64,000 nt of DNA from Flavobacterium sedimenticola (GTDB lineage Bacteria > Bacteroidota > Bacteroidia > Flavobacteriales > Flavobacteriaceae), in assembly GCF_030053345.1 (NCBI RefSeq), contig NZ_JASGBP010000009.1, positions 1 to 64,000 of the forward strand. Reading direction: 5' to 3'. The notes under the pieces were generated by a model. That model saw only the letters and a list, made by a program, of their open reading frames with translations. It did no database searches and had not been told where the DNA came from. Positions 26,176 through 33,709 of this stretch are shown here, one piece after another. The position numbers and the translations under genes are program-made. Numbering within the stretch: position 1 is the first letter of the stretch; every line of letters starts with the position of its first letter.

Positions 26176-26682
26176 ATGAAAAAACTTAATTTACTCGTGT
26201 TAGTACTGATGTTGGCTGTAAGTGGTAACATTATGGCCCAAAGCAAAGCTAAAAAAACGGCTCAATCTTTTAATGCCACTAATTATGCCTTGTTTGGTGA
26301 AAAATTCAAAGTAGGCAAAATTTTGACAAAGGAGGAAATGCTCAAAAAGTATAAAAATCTTAAAAAAGGGGATACCATAACAGTTCAATTCGTGTCAACC
26401 ATAAAATCGGTTTGTAAAAAGAAAGGGTGCTGGATGAAAATGCAATTGGCCGGTGATGACACCTCGTTTGTGAAATTTAAAGACTATGGTTTTTTTGTGC
26501 CGTTAAATGCCGATGACAGTGAAGCCATAGTGAGTGGTAAAGCTTTTGTAGATGTGGTTTCTGTAGAAGAATTGAAACACTACGCCAAAGATGCCGGAAA
26601 ATCGGCTGCTGAAATAGCTAAAATCACCAAACCCGAGATTACGTATTCGTTCTTAGCTTCGGGCGTTTATATCAAAAAATAA
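26176..26682 (+). CDS. DUF4920 domain-containing exported protein
   Basis: 168 aa with a signal peptide ending at NIMAQ. The core TIKSVCKKKGCWMKM...VKFKDYGFFVP matches the DUF4920 pattern, including a conserved Cys pair (V-C-K-K-K-G-C-W-M) that could bind metal or form a disulfide. Function unknown; predicted periplasmic. First gene of a rightward operon with a heme-binding lipoprotein (5-bp gap) and mnmD, an arrangement consistent with a redox or envelope role for the first two. Confidence 0.85.
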   Translation: MKKLNLLVLVLMLAVSGNIMAQSKAKKTAQSFNATNYALFGEKFKVGKILTKEEMLKKYKNLKKGDTITVQFVSTIKSVCKKKGCWMKMQLAGDDTSFVKFKDYGFFVPLNADDSEAIVSGKAFVDVVSVEELKHYAKDAGKSAAEIAKITKPEITYSFLASGVYIKK

Positions 26683-26687
26683 ATAGA

Positions 26688-27161
26688 ATGAAAAAAGTAG
26701 CGGTCATTATTTTGGTTTTGATTTTTTTGATACTGAGCGTCCTTTCTTGTCAAAAGAAAGAAGCCATTAAAGTTGAAAAAAAGGCAGCCAAAGAGCAATG
26801 TGATACGGTTGGCGGTAAGAAACTGGAAATGTATCAAATGTCGGAAATGGCGGCTTTGATGGAGCAAATGTATGTAGACAACCAACGTTTAAAAGAGCGC
26901 ATTCAAAAAGGCGATACTATTGGGCAGTTTCCGCAACATTTTTTAAAGATTCACAAAGCGGTGATGACTGACGAATCGGATAATGATGCCTTTTTTAAAG
27001 AGCAAGCGGCTAAGTTTATTAAAGCCCAGGAAATGATTTACAAAGATCCCAAAAACGCCAAAAAGCATTTTAATAACGGTGTTGATGCTTGCATACAGTG
27101 CCATCAGCAAAAATGCGGTGGTCCGATTCCAAGAATTAAGAAACTCTACATAAAAGAATAA
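26688..27161 (+). CDS. Cytochrome c-type lipoprotein
   Basis: 157 aa. The lipobox LILSVLSC puts the acylated Cys near residue 21. A single heme attachment motif CIQCH is near the C-terminus, followed by QQKCGGPIPRIKKLYI. The preceding region is helical, compatible with a small cytochrome c'-like bundle, in which the CxxCH also lies near the C-terminus. Anchored in the envelope and facing the periplasm. An electron-transfer or sensing role is inferred; partners are unknown. Lies between DUF4920 and mnmD genes. Confidence 0.8.
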   Translation: MKKVAVIILVLIFLILSVLSCQKKEAIKVEKKAAKEQCDTVGGKKLEMYQMSEMAALMEQMYVDNQRLKERIQKGDTIGQFPQHFLKIHKAVMTDESDNDAFFKEQAAKFIKAQEMIYKDPKNAKKHFNNGVDACIQCHQQKCGGPIPRIKKLYIKE

Positions 27162-27162
27162 G

Positions 27163-27825
27163 TTGAAAAGGGAAATCATTCAAACCCAAGACGGCTCCAC
27201 AACCATTTATTTGCCCGAATGGAATGAGAGTTATCATTCGAAGCACGGGGCTATTCAAGAAGCGTATCATGTATTTATCCGCAACGGACTTTCTCTTTTT
27301 AAAGGAAAGTCCGTTGCCGTTTTAGAAATAGGATTCGGTACCGGATTGAATGCATTTATTACCTTTTTAGAATCGCAACATCAACAGCAAGTCATTGATT
27401 ATGTCGGTGTAGAAGCCTATCCGGTTGCAATGGATGAGGCTTTGCAGATGAATTATCCCGAAGCCATCAACAAAGGCGAAAAGCACATTTTCAATCGGAT
27501 GCATCAAACACCATGGGAACAAAAGTGTGATTTGTCTAATCGATTTACACTGACCAAACGATGTCAATTTTTTCAGGATATTCAAGATGTTGAGGCGTTT
27601 GATTTGATTTATTTTGACGCATTCGGATACCGAGTGCAACCCGAATTATGGTCGGAGTCGATTTTTGCTAAGATGTTTGCGGCATTACAACCCGGAGGTG
27701 TTTTGGTTACGTATGCTTGCCGAACGGCGATAAAAAATGCTATGATTTCGGCAGGATTTTCTGTAGAAAAACTTCCCGGAGCACCGGGAAAAAGAGAAAT
27801 GCTGCGCGCTGTTAAAGGCATTTGA
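27163..27825 (+). CDS. mnmD: tRNA 5-methylaminomethyl-2-thiouridine methyltransferase, stand-alone
   Basis: 220 aa. Starts with TTG at 27163, one base after the previous stop. The start is preferred because MKREIIQTQDGSTTIYLPEWNESYHSKHGA is the expected family N-terminus. The SAM motif is VLEIGFGTGLNAFITFLE, and FDLIYFDAFGYRVQPELWSESIFAKMFAALQPGGVLVTYACRT completes the methyltransferase fold. MnmD forms mnm5s2U at tRNA position 34; here it lacks the FAD-dependent MnmC(o) half of the E. coli fusion. Translationally coupled to the cytochrome gene. Confidence 0.92.
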   Translation: MKREIIQTQDGSTTIYLPEWNESYHSKHGAIQEAYHVFIRNGLSLFKGKSVAVLEIGFGTGLNAFITFLESQHQQQVIDYVGVEAYPVAMDEALQMNYPEAINKGEKHIFNRMHQTPWEQKCDLSNRFTLTKRCQFFQDIQDVEAFDLIYFDAFGYRVQPELWSESIFAKMFAALQPGGVLVTYACRTAIKNAMISAGFSVEKLPGAPGKREMLRAVKGI

Positions 27826-27889
27826 AAATTTAACATTTTTCCAAACTATTTTTAACGTATCATTTTCAATTTCAAAAAGTATTATTTTT

Positions 27890-27897
27890 TATTTTTG
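27890..27897 (+). promoter_or_regulatory. Candidate -7 element for small paralogue 1
   Basis: TATTTTTG fits TAnnTTTG, 50 bp before the ATG at 27948. No well-placed -33 TTG was found. Confidence 0.4.
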
Positions 27898-27908
27898 ATA
27901 ATAGCATT

Positions 27909-27918
27909 ACGTTCTTAC
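27909..27918 (+). promoter_or_regulatory. Shared 10-bp leader element (copy 1)
   Basis: ACGTTCTTAC, identical to 28569-28578. The element ends 29 bp before the ATG here and 28 bp before the ATG of the third paralogue, so its distance to the start codon is conserved. Confidence 0.5.
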
Positions 27919-27947
27919 TTCAGTACCATTAACAAAACTAAACTTTT

Positions 27948-28145
27948 ATGTCTAAATCAATGTTAGACCACACCAAATCAGTGTTGAAAAAAGTAAGTTT
28001 TAATGCCGATTTATTTAGCAAAGAACTTGAAAAGGCTTTCAAGGTATTATTGCCGTATGAACTTGAAGAGTTAAAAGCTTGGCTTTTAAAATTCATACAA
28101 GAAAAGCCCGAATTACAACACTGCATAATCAAAATTAAGAACTAA
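27948..28145 (+). CDS. Small helical protein, paralogue 1 of 3 (65 aa)
   Basis: 65 aa, no signal peptide, no membrane span, no known family recognised. Aligned with the ORFs at 28243 and 28607 it shows a common frame: T-K-(S/Q)-(V/I), then LF-(S/A/L)-KEL-KA-K-LLP-(Y/H)-E-(E/Q)-L-(K/N)-W-L-F. Copies 1 and 3 are the closest (SVLKKVSFNADLFSKEL against SVLERVSFDPILFAKEL). Predicted all-helical with a conserved LLPYE...LK-WL core. It has its own terminator at 28153-28178, so the three genes can be expressed separately. Confidence 0.72.
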   Translation: MSKSMLDHTKSVLKKVSFNADLFSKELEKAFKVLLPYELEELKAWLLKFIQEKPELQHCIIKIKN

Positions 28146-28152
28146 TAAAACT

Positions 28153-28178
28153 AAAGGAGCTTAAACGGCTCCTTTTTT
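28153..28178 (+). terminator. Terminator of small paralogue 1
   Basis: AAGGAGC / GCTCCTT hairpin followed by a T-run, 8 bp after the stop. Confidence 0.82.
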
Positions 28179-28242
28179 AGTATTTTTAGGTAGGAAAAAT
28201 TGCCATTAGGCTGTTATATGTAATGGATTAAACATTATCAGT

Positions 28243-28458
28243 ATGGGTCATGAAGTTTACAGTGCCACTAAGCAATCTATTATTAAAGCTTGTCACAACA
28301 AAGAACTCTTTTTAAATGAATTGCGTAAAGCAATTAAAATCTTATTACCGCATCAAAAAGAAAACTTATTGAATTGGTTGTTTTTTTATACTGCCGATAA
28401 ACCGGAACCAGAAAAGTGGTTTTTGGAATTTTTGGATAAAAACAAAATGGTAAGTTAA
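28243..28458 (+). CDS. Small helical protein, paralogue 2 of 3 (71 aa)
   Basis: 71 aa, the most diverged of the three paralogues: the start is MGHEVYSATKQSIIKACHN, then LFLNELRKAIKILLPHQKENLLNWL, and the tail is longer (PEPEKWFLEFLDKNKMVS). The conserved E-L-(R/K)-K-A-(I/V/F)-K-x-L-L-P spacing is kept. Its leader lacks the ACGTTCTTAC element present before the other two, and no terminator hairpin is seen after it. No known family recognised. Confidence 0.65.
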   Translation: MGHEVYSATKQSIIKACHNKELFLNELRKAIKILLPHQKENLLNWLFFYTADKPEPEKWFLEFLDKNKMVS

Positions 28459-28568
28459 ATCTTAAAAAAAATCATAATAAACGCATTTCATCGATAATTT
28501 AAGTACATTAACGATGTTTTTTGACGTATGATGTGGGATGATAACTTTTTTTAATATACTTTTACGAA

Positions 28569-28578
28569 ACGTTCTTAC
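28569..28578 (+). promoter_or_regulatory. Shared 10-bp leader element (copy 2)
   Basis: ACGTTCTTAC, 28 bp before the ATG of paralogue 3 and identical to 27909-27918. A TACTTTTA string at 28557-28564, one mismatch from TAnnTTTG, lies just upstream. Confidence 0.5.
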
Positions 28579-28606
28579 GATAAGATAACCCCAAATCTTA
28601 ACTATT

Positions 28607-28801
28607 ATGCCTAGAATGATTTACGATTACACCAAATCTGTACTCGAGAGAGTCAGTTTTGATCCGATTCTTTTTGCCAAAGAATTGAAAAAAGCAGTAA
28701 AAAATTTGTTGCCCTATGAAATTGAACAATTAAAAAAATGGCTGCAGTACTTTACTAATGAACATCCCGAACTAAAGGATTGTATTTCTGTCGTCAGTTA
28801 A
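28607..28801 (+). CDS. Small helical protein, paralogue 3 of 3 (64 aa)
   Basis: 64 aa, close to paralogue 1: YTKSVLERVSFDP, then LFAKELKKAVKNLLPYEIEQ, then LKKWL, with a final PELKDCISV matching PELQHCIIK in copy 1. No signal peptide or membrane span. Followed by a strong hairpin that also terminates oxyR from the other side. Unknown function. Confidence 0.72.
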   Translation: MPRMIYDYTKSVLERVSFDPILFAKELKKAVKNLLPYEIEQLKKWLQYFTNEHPELKDCISVVS

Positions 28802-28808
28802 CGAAAAA

Positions 28809-28842
28809 TAAGGAGCTTTGTTAAAAGCTCCTTATTTTTTTT
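28809..28842. terminator. Terminator shared by small paralogue 3 and oxyR
   Basis: TAAGGAGCTTT / AAAGCTCCTTA, an 11-bp perfect stem with a 4-nt loop and T-run; overlaps the end of the leftward oxyR gene at 28832. Confidence 0.87.
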
Positions 28843-29773
28843 GTAGCGGACTGATAATTTCAACGTTTTGAAACAGGATGGCTCCTTTTATCACCCCGGA
28901 TATCGTGCTTCGCAAGGCATCTATGATATGAATTTTTAATTCATTTTTCGGAAAAATCAAACTCACTTCGCGAGCCGGTTTCGGCTCTACAAAGTGCTTT
29001 AACTTTTGAGCGTCTTTTTCCGGTAAGTCTAGCGTATGCAGGTACGGAAGTAGTGTAGTACCCAATCCTTCATCGGCCAATTTGATTAAAGTTTCAAAGC
29101 TGCCGCTTTCAATTTGGAAACTGCTTTTTTCCTCTTGATTTTGATTTTTACATAAATTTAAAATTCCGTCTCTAAAGCAATGACCGTCTTGTAAAAGCAA
29201 TATTTCATTCACGTTCAAATCGGAAACTTCAATTTCTTTTTTATGAAACGATTGATGATTGGAAGGAATATAAGCGACAAAAGGCTCGTAGTACAAAACA
29301 ATCTCTTTTATTTTGTCGTCTTCTAACGGAGTTACCGCGATGGCAGCATCCAAATGCCCGTTTTTGAGTTTGTCAATGATATCAGAGGTGTTTAATTCCT
29401 CGATAATCAATTTTACCTTGGGATATTTTTTAATAAAATTGTTCAGAAACATCGGTAAAAGAGTAGGCATAACGGTCGGAATTATTCCTAAACGAAACTC
29501 TCCTCCGATAAATCCTTTTTGCTGGTGCACTATATCTTGAATCCGATCGGCTTCGTTGACAATATTTTTGGATTGGTTGACAATTTTCTGCCCGATTTCG
29601 GTAAGCTGAATGGGTTTTTTGGTCCGGTCAAAAATTTGAACATCCAATTCTTCTTCAATCTTTTGAATCTGCATGCTCAGCGTAGGTTGTGTTACAAAGC
29701 ATTTTTCGGCAGCCAAGGTAAAATTTTTATATTCGGCTACTGCCAAAACATATTTGAGTTGTGTGATAGTCAT
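28832..29773 (-). CDS. oxyR: Hydrogen-peroxide-responsive LysR-type regulator OxyR
   Basis: 313 aa. The N-terminal HTH (KNFTLAAEKCFVTQPTLSMQIQKIEEEL) is LysR type. In the effector domain, QDGHCFRDGILNLC places cysteines at residues 199 and 208, the same numbering and C-x8-C spacing as the redox pair of E. coli OxyR, which forms a disulfide with H2O2. It is expected to activate catalase and peroxiredoxin genes, none of which are adjacent here. Candidate -7 and operator elements lie upstream at 29793-29823. Confidence 0.93.
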   Translation of the reverse strand: MTITQLKYVLAVAEYKNFTLAAEKCFVTQPTLSMQIQKIEEELDVQIFDRTKKPIQLTEIGQKIVNQSKNIVNEADRIQDIVHQQKGFIGGEFRLGIIPTVMPTLLPMFLNNFIKKYPKVKLIIEELNTSDIIDKLKNGHLDAAIAVTPLEDDKIKEIVLYYEPFVAYIPSNHQSFHKKEIEVSDLNVNEILLLQDGHCFRDGILNLCKNQNQEEKSSFQIESGSFETLIKLADEGLGTTLLPYLHTLDLPEKDAQKLKHFVEPKPAREVSLIFPKNELKIHIIDALRSTISGVIKGAILFQNVEIISPLQKK

Positions 29774-29792
29774 TGTATAATTTGATTTGATG

Positions 29793-29800
29793 CAAATATA
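29793..29800 (-). promoter_or_regulatory. Candidate -7 element for oxyR
   Basis: Minus strand reads TATATTTG (TAnnTTTG), 19 bp upstream of the oxyR ATG. Confidence 0.45.
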
Positions 29801-29804
29801 AAAA

Positions 29805-29823
29805 CTATCAATTTAATTTATAG
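29805..29823. promoter_or_regulatory. Candidate OxyR operator
   Basis: CTAT-N11-ATAG dyad, immediately upstream of the oxyR -7 element. CTAT/ATAG half-sites recur in known OxyR targets and T-N11-A is the general LysR pattern, so autoregulation is plausible. The sequence is AT-rich and chance occurrence is possible. Confidence 0.35.
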
Positions 29824-29990
29824 AGTTGAAGGCGGTCTATTTTGCGCTTTATTGGGTCAACGACTTTATTTTTGAGGGCTGAAGTCAGTTTGAGAGCTGA
29901 ACCATAAGCTAAAAATAAGAGATATAAAACTTTGTTAAAATTTTATCGCAACGGTTGCAGCATATAAGGTATTATAGCTACTTTTACAGC

Positions 29991-30275
29991 ATGAAACTTG
30001 TATCGAGACTCATATTAATCATGTTTTTGGCGTTTTTATCAACGCCTACTGTAATCAGTTTGATCGAAAAAAACTGTAATATCTCGATGTTTTATAACTT
30101 CACGGAAGAAGAAATCCATAAAGACTTAAAACTAAAAGCTGATTTTGGTCACGAATATGATTTTGTTTTTCAAAACTTTCCGGTAAAAATCAATTCAAAA
30201 ATTATTTCGGAAAACCGTTCCAAGCACGATAATGTTTTAGAAGAAATTTTTTCTCCGCCGCCCGAGTTCATTTAA
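29991..30275 (+). CDS. Small exported hypothetical protein
   Basis: 94 aa from ATG 29991; an upstream in-frame ATG at 29955 adds a non-hydrophobic stretch, whereas the chosen start gives a plausible signal peptide (LVSRLILIMFLAFLSTPTVISL). The mature part has no recognised domain (ISMFYNFTEEEIHKDLKLKADFG) and ends in PPPEFI. Lies 60 bp upstream of the SulP transporter gene in the same direction and may be co-transcribed with it. Function unknown. Confidence 0.65.
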   Translation: MKLVSRLILIMFLAFLSTPTVISLIEKNCNISMFYNFTEEEIHKDLKLKADFGHEYDFVFQNFPVKINSKIISENRSKHDNVLEEIFSPPPEFI

Positions 30276-30335
30276 TACCTGTTGTTTTCAGTTTCGCATA
30301 TGCGAAACTTTCGTTGTATTAAATTATTTATTGGG

Positions 30336-31991
30336 ATGACAAAAAAAATCAATCTTTTGGCGAACCTTAAATCTGATTTCGCATCAGGCTTAGTGGTTTT
30401 CTTAGTGGCTTTGCCCTTGTGTTTAGGCATTGCTTTAGCGTCTGGTGCGCCACTTTTTTCGGGAATTATTTCGGGTATTATAGGCGGGATAGTTGTCGGA
30501 TATTTAAGCACTTCACACTTGAGTGTAACGGGTCCGGCCGCCGGTTTAACAGCTATAGTTTTAACGGCAATTACCGATTTGGGTGCGTTTAATATATTTC
30601 TCACCGCTGTTCTGATAGCGGGACTAATTCAGTTGACATTAGGTTTTTTAAAGGCTGGAACCATCTCCAATTTTTTTCCGAACAATGTTATAGAAGGAAT
30701 GTTGGCCGGTATTGGTGTGATTATCTTTTTAAAACAAATACCGCATGCTTTTGGCTATGACAATGACTTTGAAGGAGATGAGTCTTTTGTTCAGGCCGAT
30801 GGTCATAATACCTTTTCGGAATTATTTGCTGTTTTAGACCATGTTCAATTGGGCTCAGTGATAATCACATTTATCTCGTTGGTTATTTTAATTAGCTGGA
30901 ATAAAATTGACTTTTTGAAAAAGATTAAGTTGGTTCCGGCAGCTTTAATTGCGGTTATTGCAGGTATAGTGGTGAACGAAATTTTCATCCAAACCGGAAG
31001 TTTTCTGGCTGTAAAGGAAAATCATTTGGTTAGATTACCGGTGCCTACAACACTTGAAGAGTTTCAAAGCATTATTGTATTGCCCGATTTTACGGCTTTT
31101 TCCAATTCGAAAGTTTGGGTAGTAGGTGCTACCATTGCTGTAGTGGCATCTATAGAAACCTTGCTTTGTATTGAAGCTGCAGATCGTATGGATGCACAAA
31201 AAAGATACACCGATACCAATGTCGAGTTAAAAGCACAGGGAGTCGGAAACATGGTTAGTGCCCTTTTAGGCGGATTGCCAATGACCTCGGTAGTGGTTAG
31301 AACATCGGCCAACAATGCAGCCGGTGCAAAGTCAAAGATGTCGGCTATAATACACGGTTTTCTTTTACTAATTAGTGTGTTAACCATACCCGTTTTGTTG
31401 AATAAAATACCACTAGCCACTTTAGCTGCTGTTTTATTGTTAGTGGGATACAAACTGGCTAATCCCAAAACCATAAAGCATTTTTGGAAAAAGGACAAGA
31501 TTTACCAATTCATTCCTTTCATACTCACTTTTGTAGCAGTAGTACTAACCGATTTATTAAAAGGAGTTGCCTTGGGAATGATAGTGAACATCATTTTTGT
31601 ATTGATTGGAAATGCTAAACGAGCTTACAAGTTTAGTAGAGAAGAGTATAATGAAGGCGATATAATACGTATCGATTTGGCGCAAGAAGTATCGTTTTTA
31701 AACAAAGCGGCTATTAAAGCCACGCTGAAAGAAATACCGGAGAATTCGAGAGTGATTATTAATGCTCAAGATACGGTTTATATTGCCCATGATGTGCTGG
31801 ATTTAATTAAAGAATTTAAAGAAACCCGAGCCAAAGACGAAAATATCAAAGTCAAGCTTAAAGGATTTAAAAAAGCATACCAACTGGAAAACAGTGAAGA
31901 AAATCTGAACAAAGTCACGTTTGAACATTACTATGATGTGGCCAAACGAAAGACATTAAAACGAGAGATTAAAAATAGCTCCCTCACATAG
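30336..31991 (+). CDS. SulP family inorganic anion transporter (probable bicarbonate uptake)
   Basis: 551 aa from ATG 30336; upstream in-frame ATGs add residues outside the family. The N-terminus DFASGLVVFLVALPLCLGIALASGAPLFSGIISGIIGG is the SulP entry, followed by the SVTGPAAGLTAI motif and about 10-12 membrane spans. A short C-terminal STAS-like domain includes EEVSFLNKAAIKATLKEIP. SulP members carry sulfate, bicarbonate or other anions. A beta-carbonic anhydrase gene follows 54 bp downstream, which argues for bicarbonate, as in BicA-type systems; that is inference from context. Confidence 0.9.
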   Translation: MTKKINLLANLKSDFASGLVVFLVALPLCLGIALASGAPLFSGIISGIIGGIVVGYLSTSHLSVTGPAAGLTAIVLTAITDLGAFNIFLTAVLIAGLIQLTLGFLKAGTISNFFPNNVIEGMLAGIGVIIFLKQIPHAFGYDNDFEGDESFVQADGHNTFSELFAVLDHVQLGSVIITFISLVILISWNKIDFLKKIKLVPAALIAVIAGIVVNEIFIQTGSFLAVKENHLVRLPVPTTLEEFQSIIVLPDFTAFSNSKVWVVGATIAVVASIETLLCIEAADRMDAQKRYTDTNVELKAQGVGNMVSALLGGLPMTSVVVRTSANNAAGAKSKMSAIIHGFLLLISVLTIPVLLNKIPLATLAAVLLLVGYKLANPKTIKHFWKKDKIYQFIPFILTFVAVVLTDLLKGVALGMIVNIIFVLIGNAKRAYKFSREEYNEGDIIRIDLAQEVSFLNKAAIKATLKEIPENSRVIINAQDTVYIAHDVLDLIKEFKETRAKDENIKVKLKGFKKAYQLENSEENLNKVTFEHYYDVAKRKTLKREIKNSSLT

Positions 31992-32045
31992 TGATTATTT
32001 ACAATTTGAAATACGTAACTTTATAACTAATAAATAAAAAATACA

Positions 32046-32690
32046 ATGAGTACAGATTATTATAAAAAAATATTAGAAAACAATCAGAAATGGGTAGAAT
32101 CCCAATTGGCTATCGACAAAGATTATTTTAAAGATTTAGCCAAAGGCCAACAACCGCCATTGTTGTGGATTGGATGCTCTGATAGCCGTGTGCCTGCGAA
32201 TGAAATTATCGGGGCTAAACCGGGAGAAGTGTTTGTGCACAGAAATATAGCCAACATGGTAGTTCATAGTGACATGAATATGTTGAGTGTTTTGGATTAT
32301 GCCGTAAATGTTTTGAAAGTAAAACACGTTATTGTATGCGGTCATTACGGATGTGGCGGTGTAAAAGCAGCTATGGGCAACCAGTCTATCGGATTGATTG
32401 ATAACTGGATTCGTCACATTAAAGATGTGTATCGTTTGCACGAAGATTATTTAAATTCCATTGCTGATGAAGAAGATCGCTTCAACAAGTTTGTAGAAAT
32501 CAATGTACAGGAGCAGGTTTTCGATTTGGCTAAAACCTCTATTGTTCAGAATGCATGGAAAAACGGACAGGATTTAACATTACACGGTTGGGCTTACGGA
32601 TTAAATTCGGGTTATGTAACCGATTTAGGGGTAAACATGACTTCTAATGATAATCTGGATGAAGTATACCGATTGAAGTTTTCAGTTTAA
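32046..32690 (+). CDS. Beta-class carbonic anhydrase
   Basis: 214 aa. Zinc ligands and the catalytic dyad are all visible: Cys44 and Asp46 with Arg48 in CSDSRVPANEI, His100 and Cys103 in VIVCGHYGCGGVKAA, with HRNIAN at 65-70. It interconverts CO2 and HCO3- in the cytosol. Lies downstream of the SulP transporter and faces the SbtA-type permease gene across a shared terminator, fitting a joint role in inorganic carbon supply for carboxylases. Confidence 0.96.
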   Translation: MSTDYYKKILENNQKWVESQLAIDKDYFKDLAKGQQPPLLWIGCSDSRVPANEIIGAKPGEVFVHRNIANMVVHSDMNMLSVLDYAVNVLKVKHVIVCGHYGCGGVKAAMGNQSIGLIDNWIRHIKDVYRLHEDYLNSIADEEDRFNKFVEINVQEQVFDLAKTSIVQNAWKNGQDLTLHGWAYGLNSGYVTDLGVNMTSNDNLDEVYRLKFSV

Positions 32691-32709
32691 TTTTTTAATT
32701 AATTCAGAA

Positions 32710-32741
32710 AAAAAGCAATCTTTTAAAGATTGCTTTTTTTT
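32710..32741. terminator. Shared terminator between carbonic anhydrase and the leftward icd operon
   Basis: AAAGCAATCTTT / AAAGATTGCTTT palindrome with flanking A- and T-runs, between converging stops. Confidence 0.87.
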
Positions 32742-33703
32742 TAAAAGTTCATAATAACACCCAAATATATAGGCATTCCAAAGGTAATATTGAACGGAAA
32801 TGTAATGGCCAACGCCATAGGTAAAAACAATCCCGGGTTGGCTTTAGGCGCGACAATTTTCATGGCAGCCGGGACCGCAATATAAGAAGCACTGGCAGCC
32901 AGTATGGCTAAAATAAATCGATTGCCGATAGAATCTGTTACATGCTCACTCAGGTAGGCCACCATAGTTCCGTTACACAATGGTATGATAATGGCAAACA
33001 CTACGGGTGACCAACCGCTTTTAAAAAACACATCCAGTTTTTTGCCGCTGATGATGCCCATATCTAATAAAAAAATTGCTAAAAAACCTTTGAAAATATC
33101 GGTAGTAAACGGTTTAATACCCATAGCTTGTTGATCGCTTGCCAAATAGCCAATGAGTAAGCTTCCCAAAATGAGCAATACACTCCCGTTGGTGAATGAG
33201 TGACTAATCACAGTGCGCATTTTGGTTTTTACGACCTCTTTTTTGTGATACAAGCGCATTAAAATAACGCCAACAATAATAGCGGGAGCTTCCATTAAAG
33301 CCATTATAGCCACCATATGTCCGCTGTAATTGTACTTTTGTATTTCTAAAAAAGACACGGCAGTGACAAAAGTAACTGCGCTTACCGAACCGTAAGCTGC
33401 GGCTATAGCACCCGAATTTTCAATGCTGAATTTTCTTTTCAGTAAAAAGAAACTGTAAATCGGAATTACAATGGCAATGCAAACCCCAAACAAGGCCGAC
33501 CAAATGATTTCCATATCAAAATGACTGTGTGCTAATTCTTGTCCGCCTTTGAAACCTATGGAAAAGAGTAGGTACAAAGAGATAAACTTGGACGAGTTGG
33601 GCGGGATTTCCAAATCACTTTTCAATCGGGCAGCCATAATTCCCAACATAAAGAATAATAGCGCCGGGTTAGTCAGATTGTCAAAGAGTAAGTCTAAATT
33701 CAT
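32741..33703 (-). CDS. SbtA-type sodium-dependent bicarbonate permease
   Basis: 320 aa with about ten hydrophobic segments. NLTNPALLFFMLGIMAARLKSDLEIP, then FISLYLLFSIGFKGG, and the second-half AILAASASYIAVPAAMK repeat are characteristic of the SbtA (former DUF897) family. SbtA imports HCO3- with Na+ in cyanobacteria. No SbtB (PII-like) regulator gene is adjacent. Last gene of a leftward operon, 6 bp after tsaC. Homology to a bicarbonate carrier is firm; transport in this organism is inferred. Confidence 0.9.
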   Translation of the reverse strand: MNLDLLFDNLTNPALLFFMLGIMAARLKSDLEIPPNSSKFISLYLLFSIGFKGGQELAHSHFDMEIIWSALFGVCIAIVIPIYSFFLLKRKFSIENSGAIAAAYGSVSAVTFVTAVSFLEIQKYNYSGHMVAIMALMEAPAIIVGVILMRLYHKKEVVKTKMRTVISHSFTNGSVLLILGSLLIGYLASDQQAMGIKPFTTDIFKGFLAIFLLDMGIISGKKLDVFFKSGWSPVVFAIIIPLCNGTMVAYLSEHVTDSIGNRFILAILAASASYIAVPAAMKIVAPKANPGLFLPMALAITFPFNITFGMPIYLGVIMNF

Positions 33704-33709
33704 GGTTTG

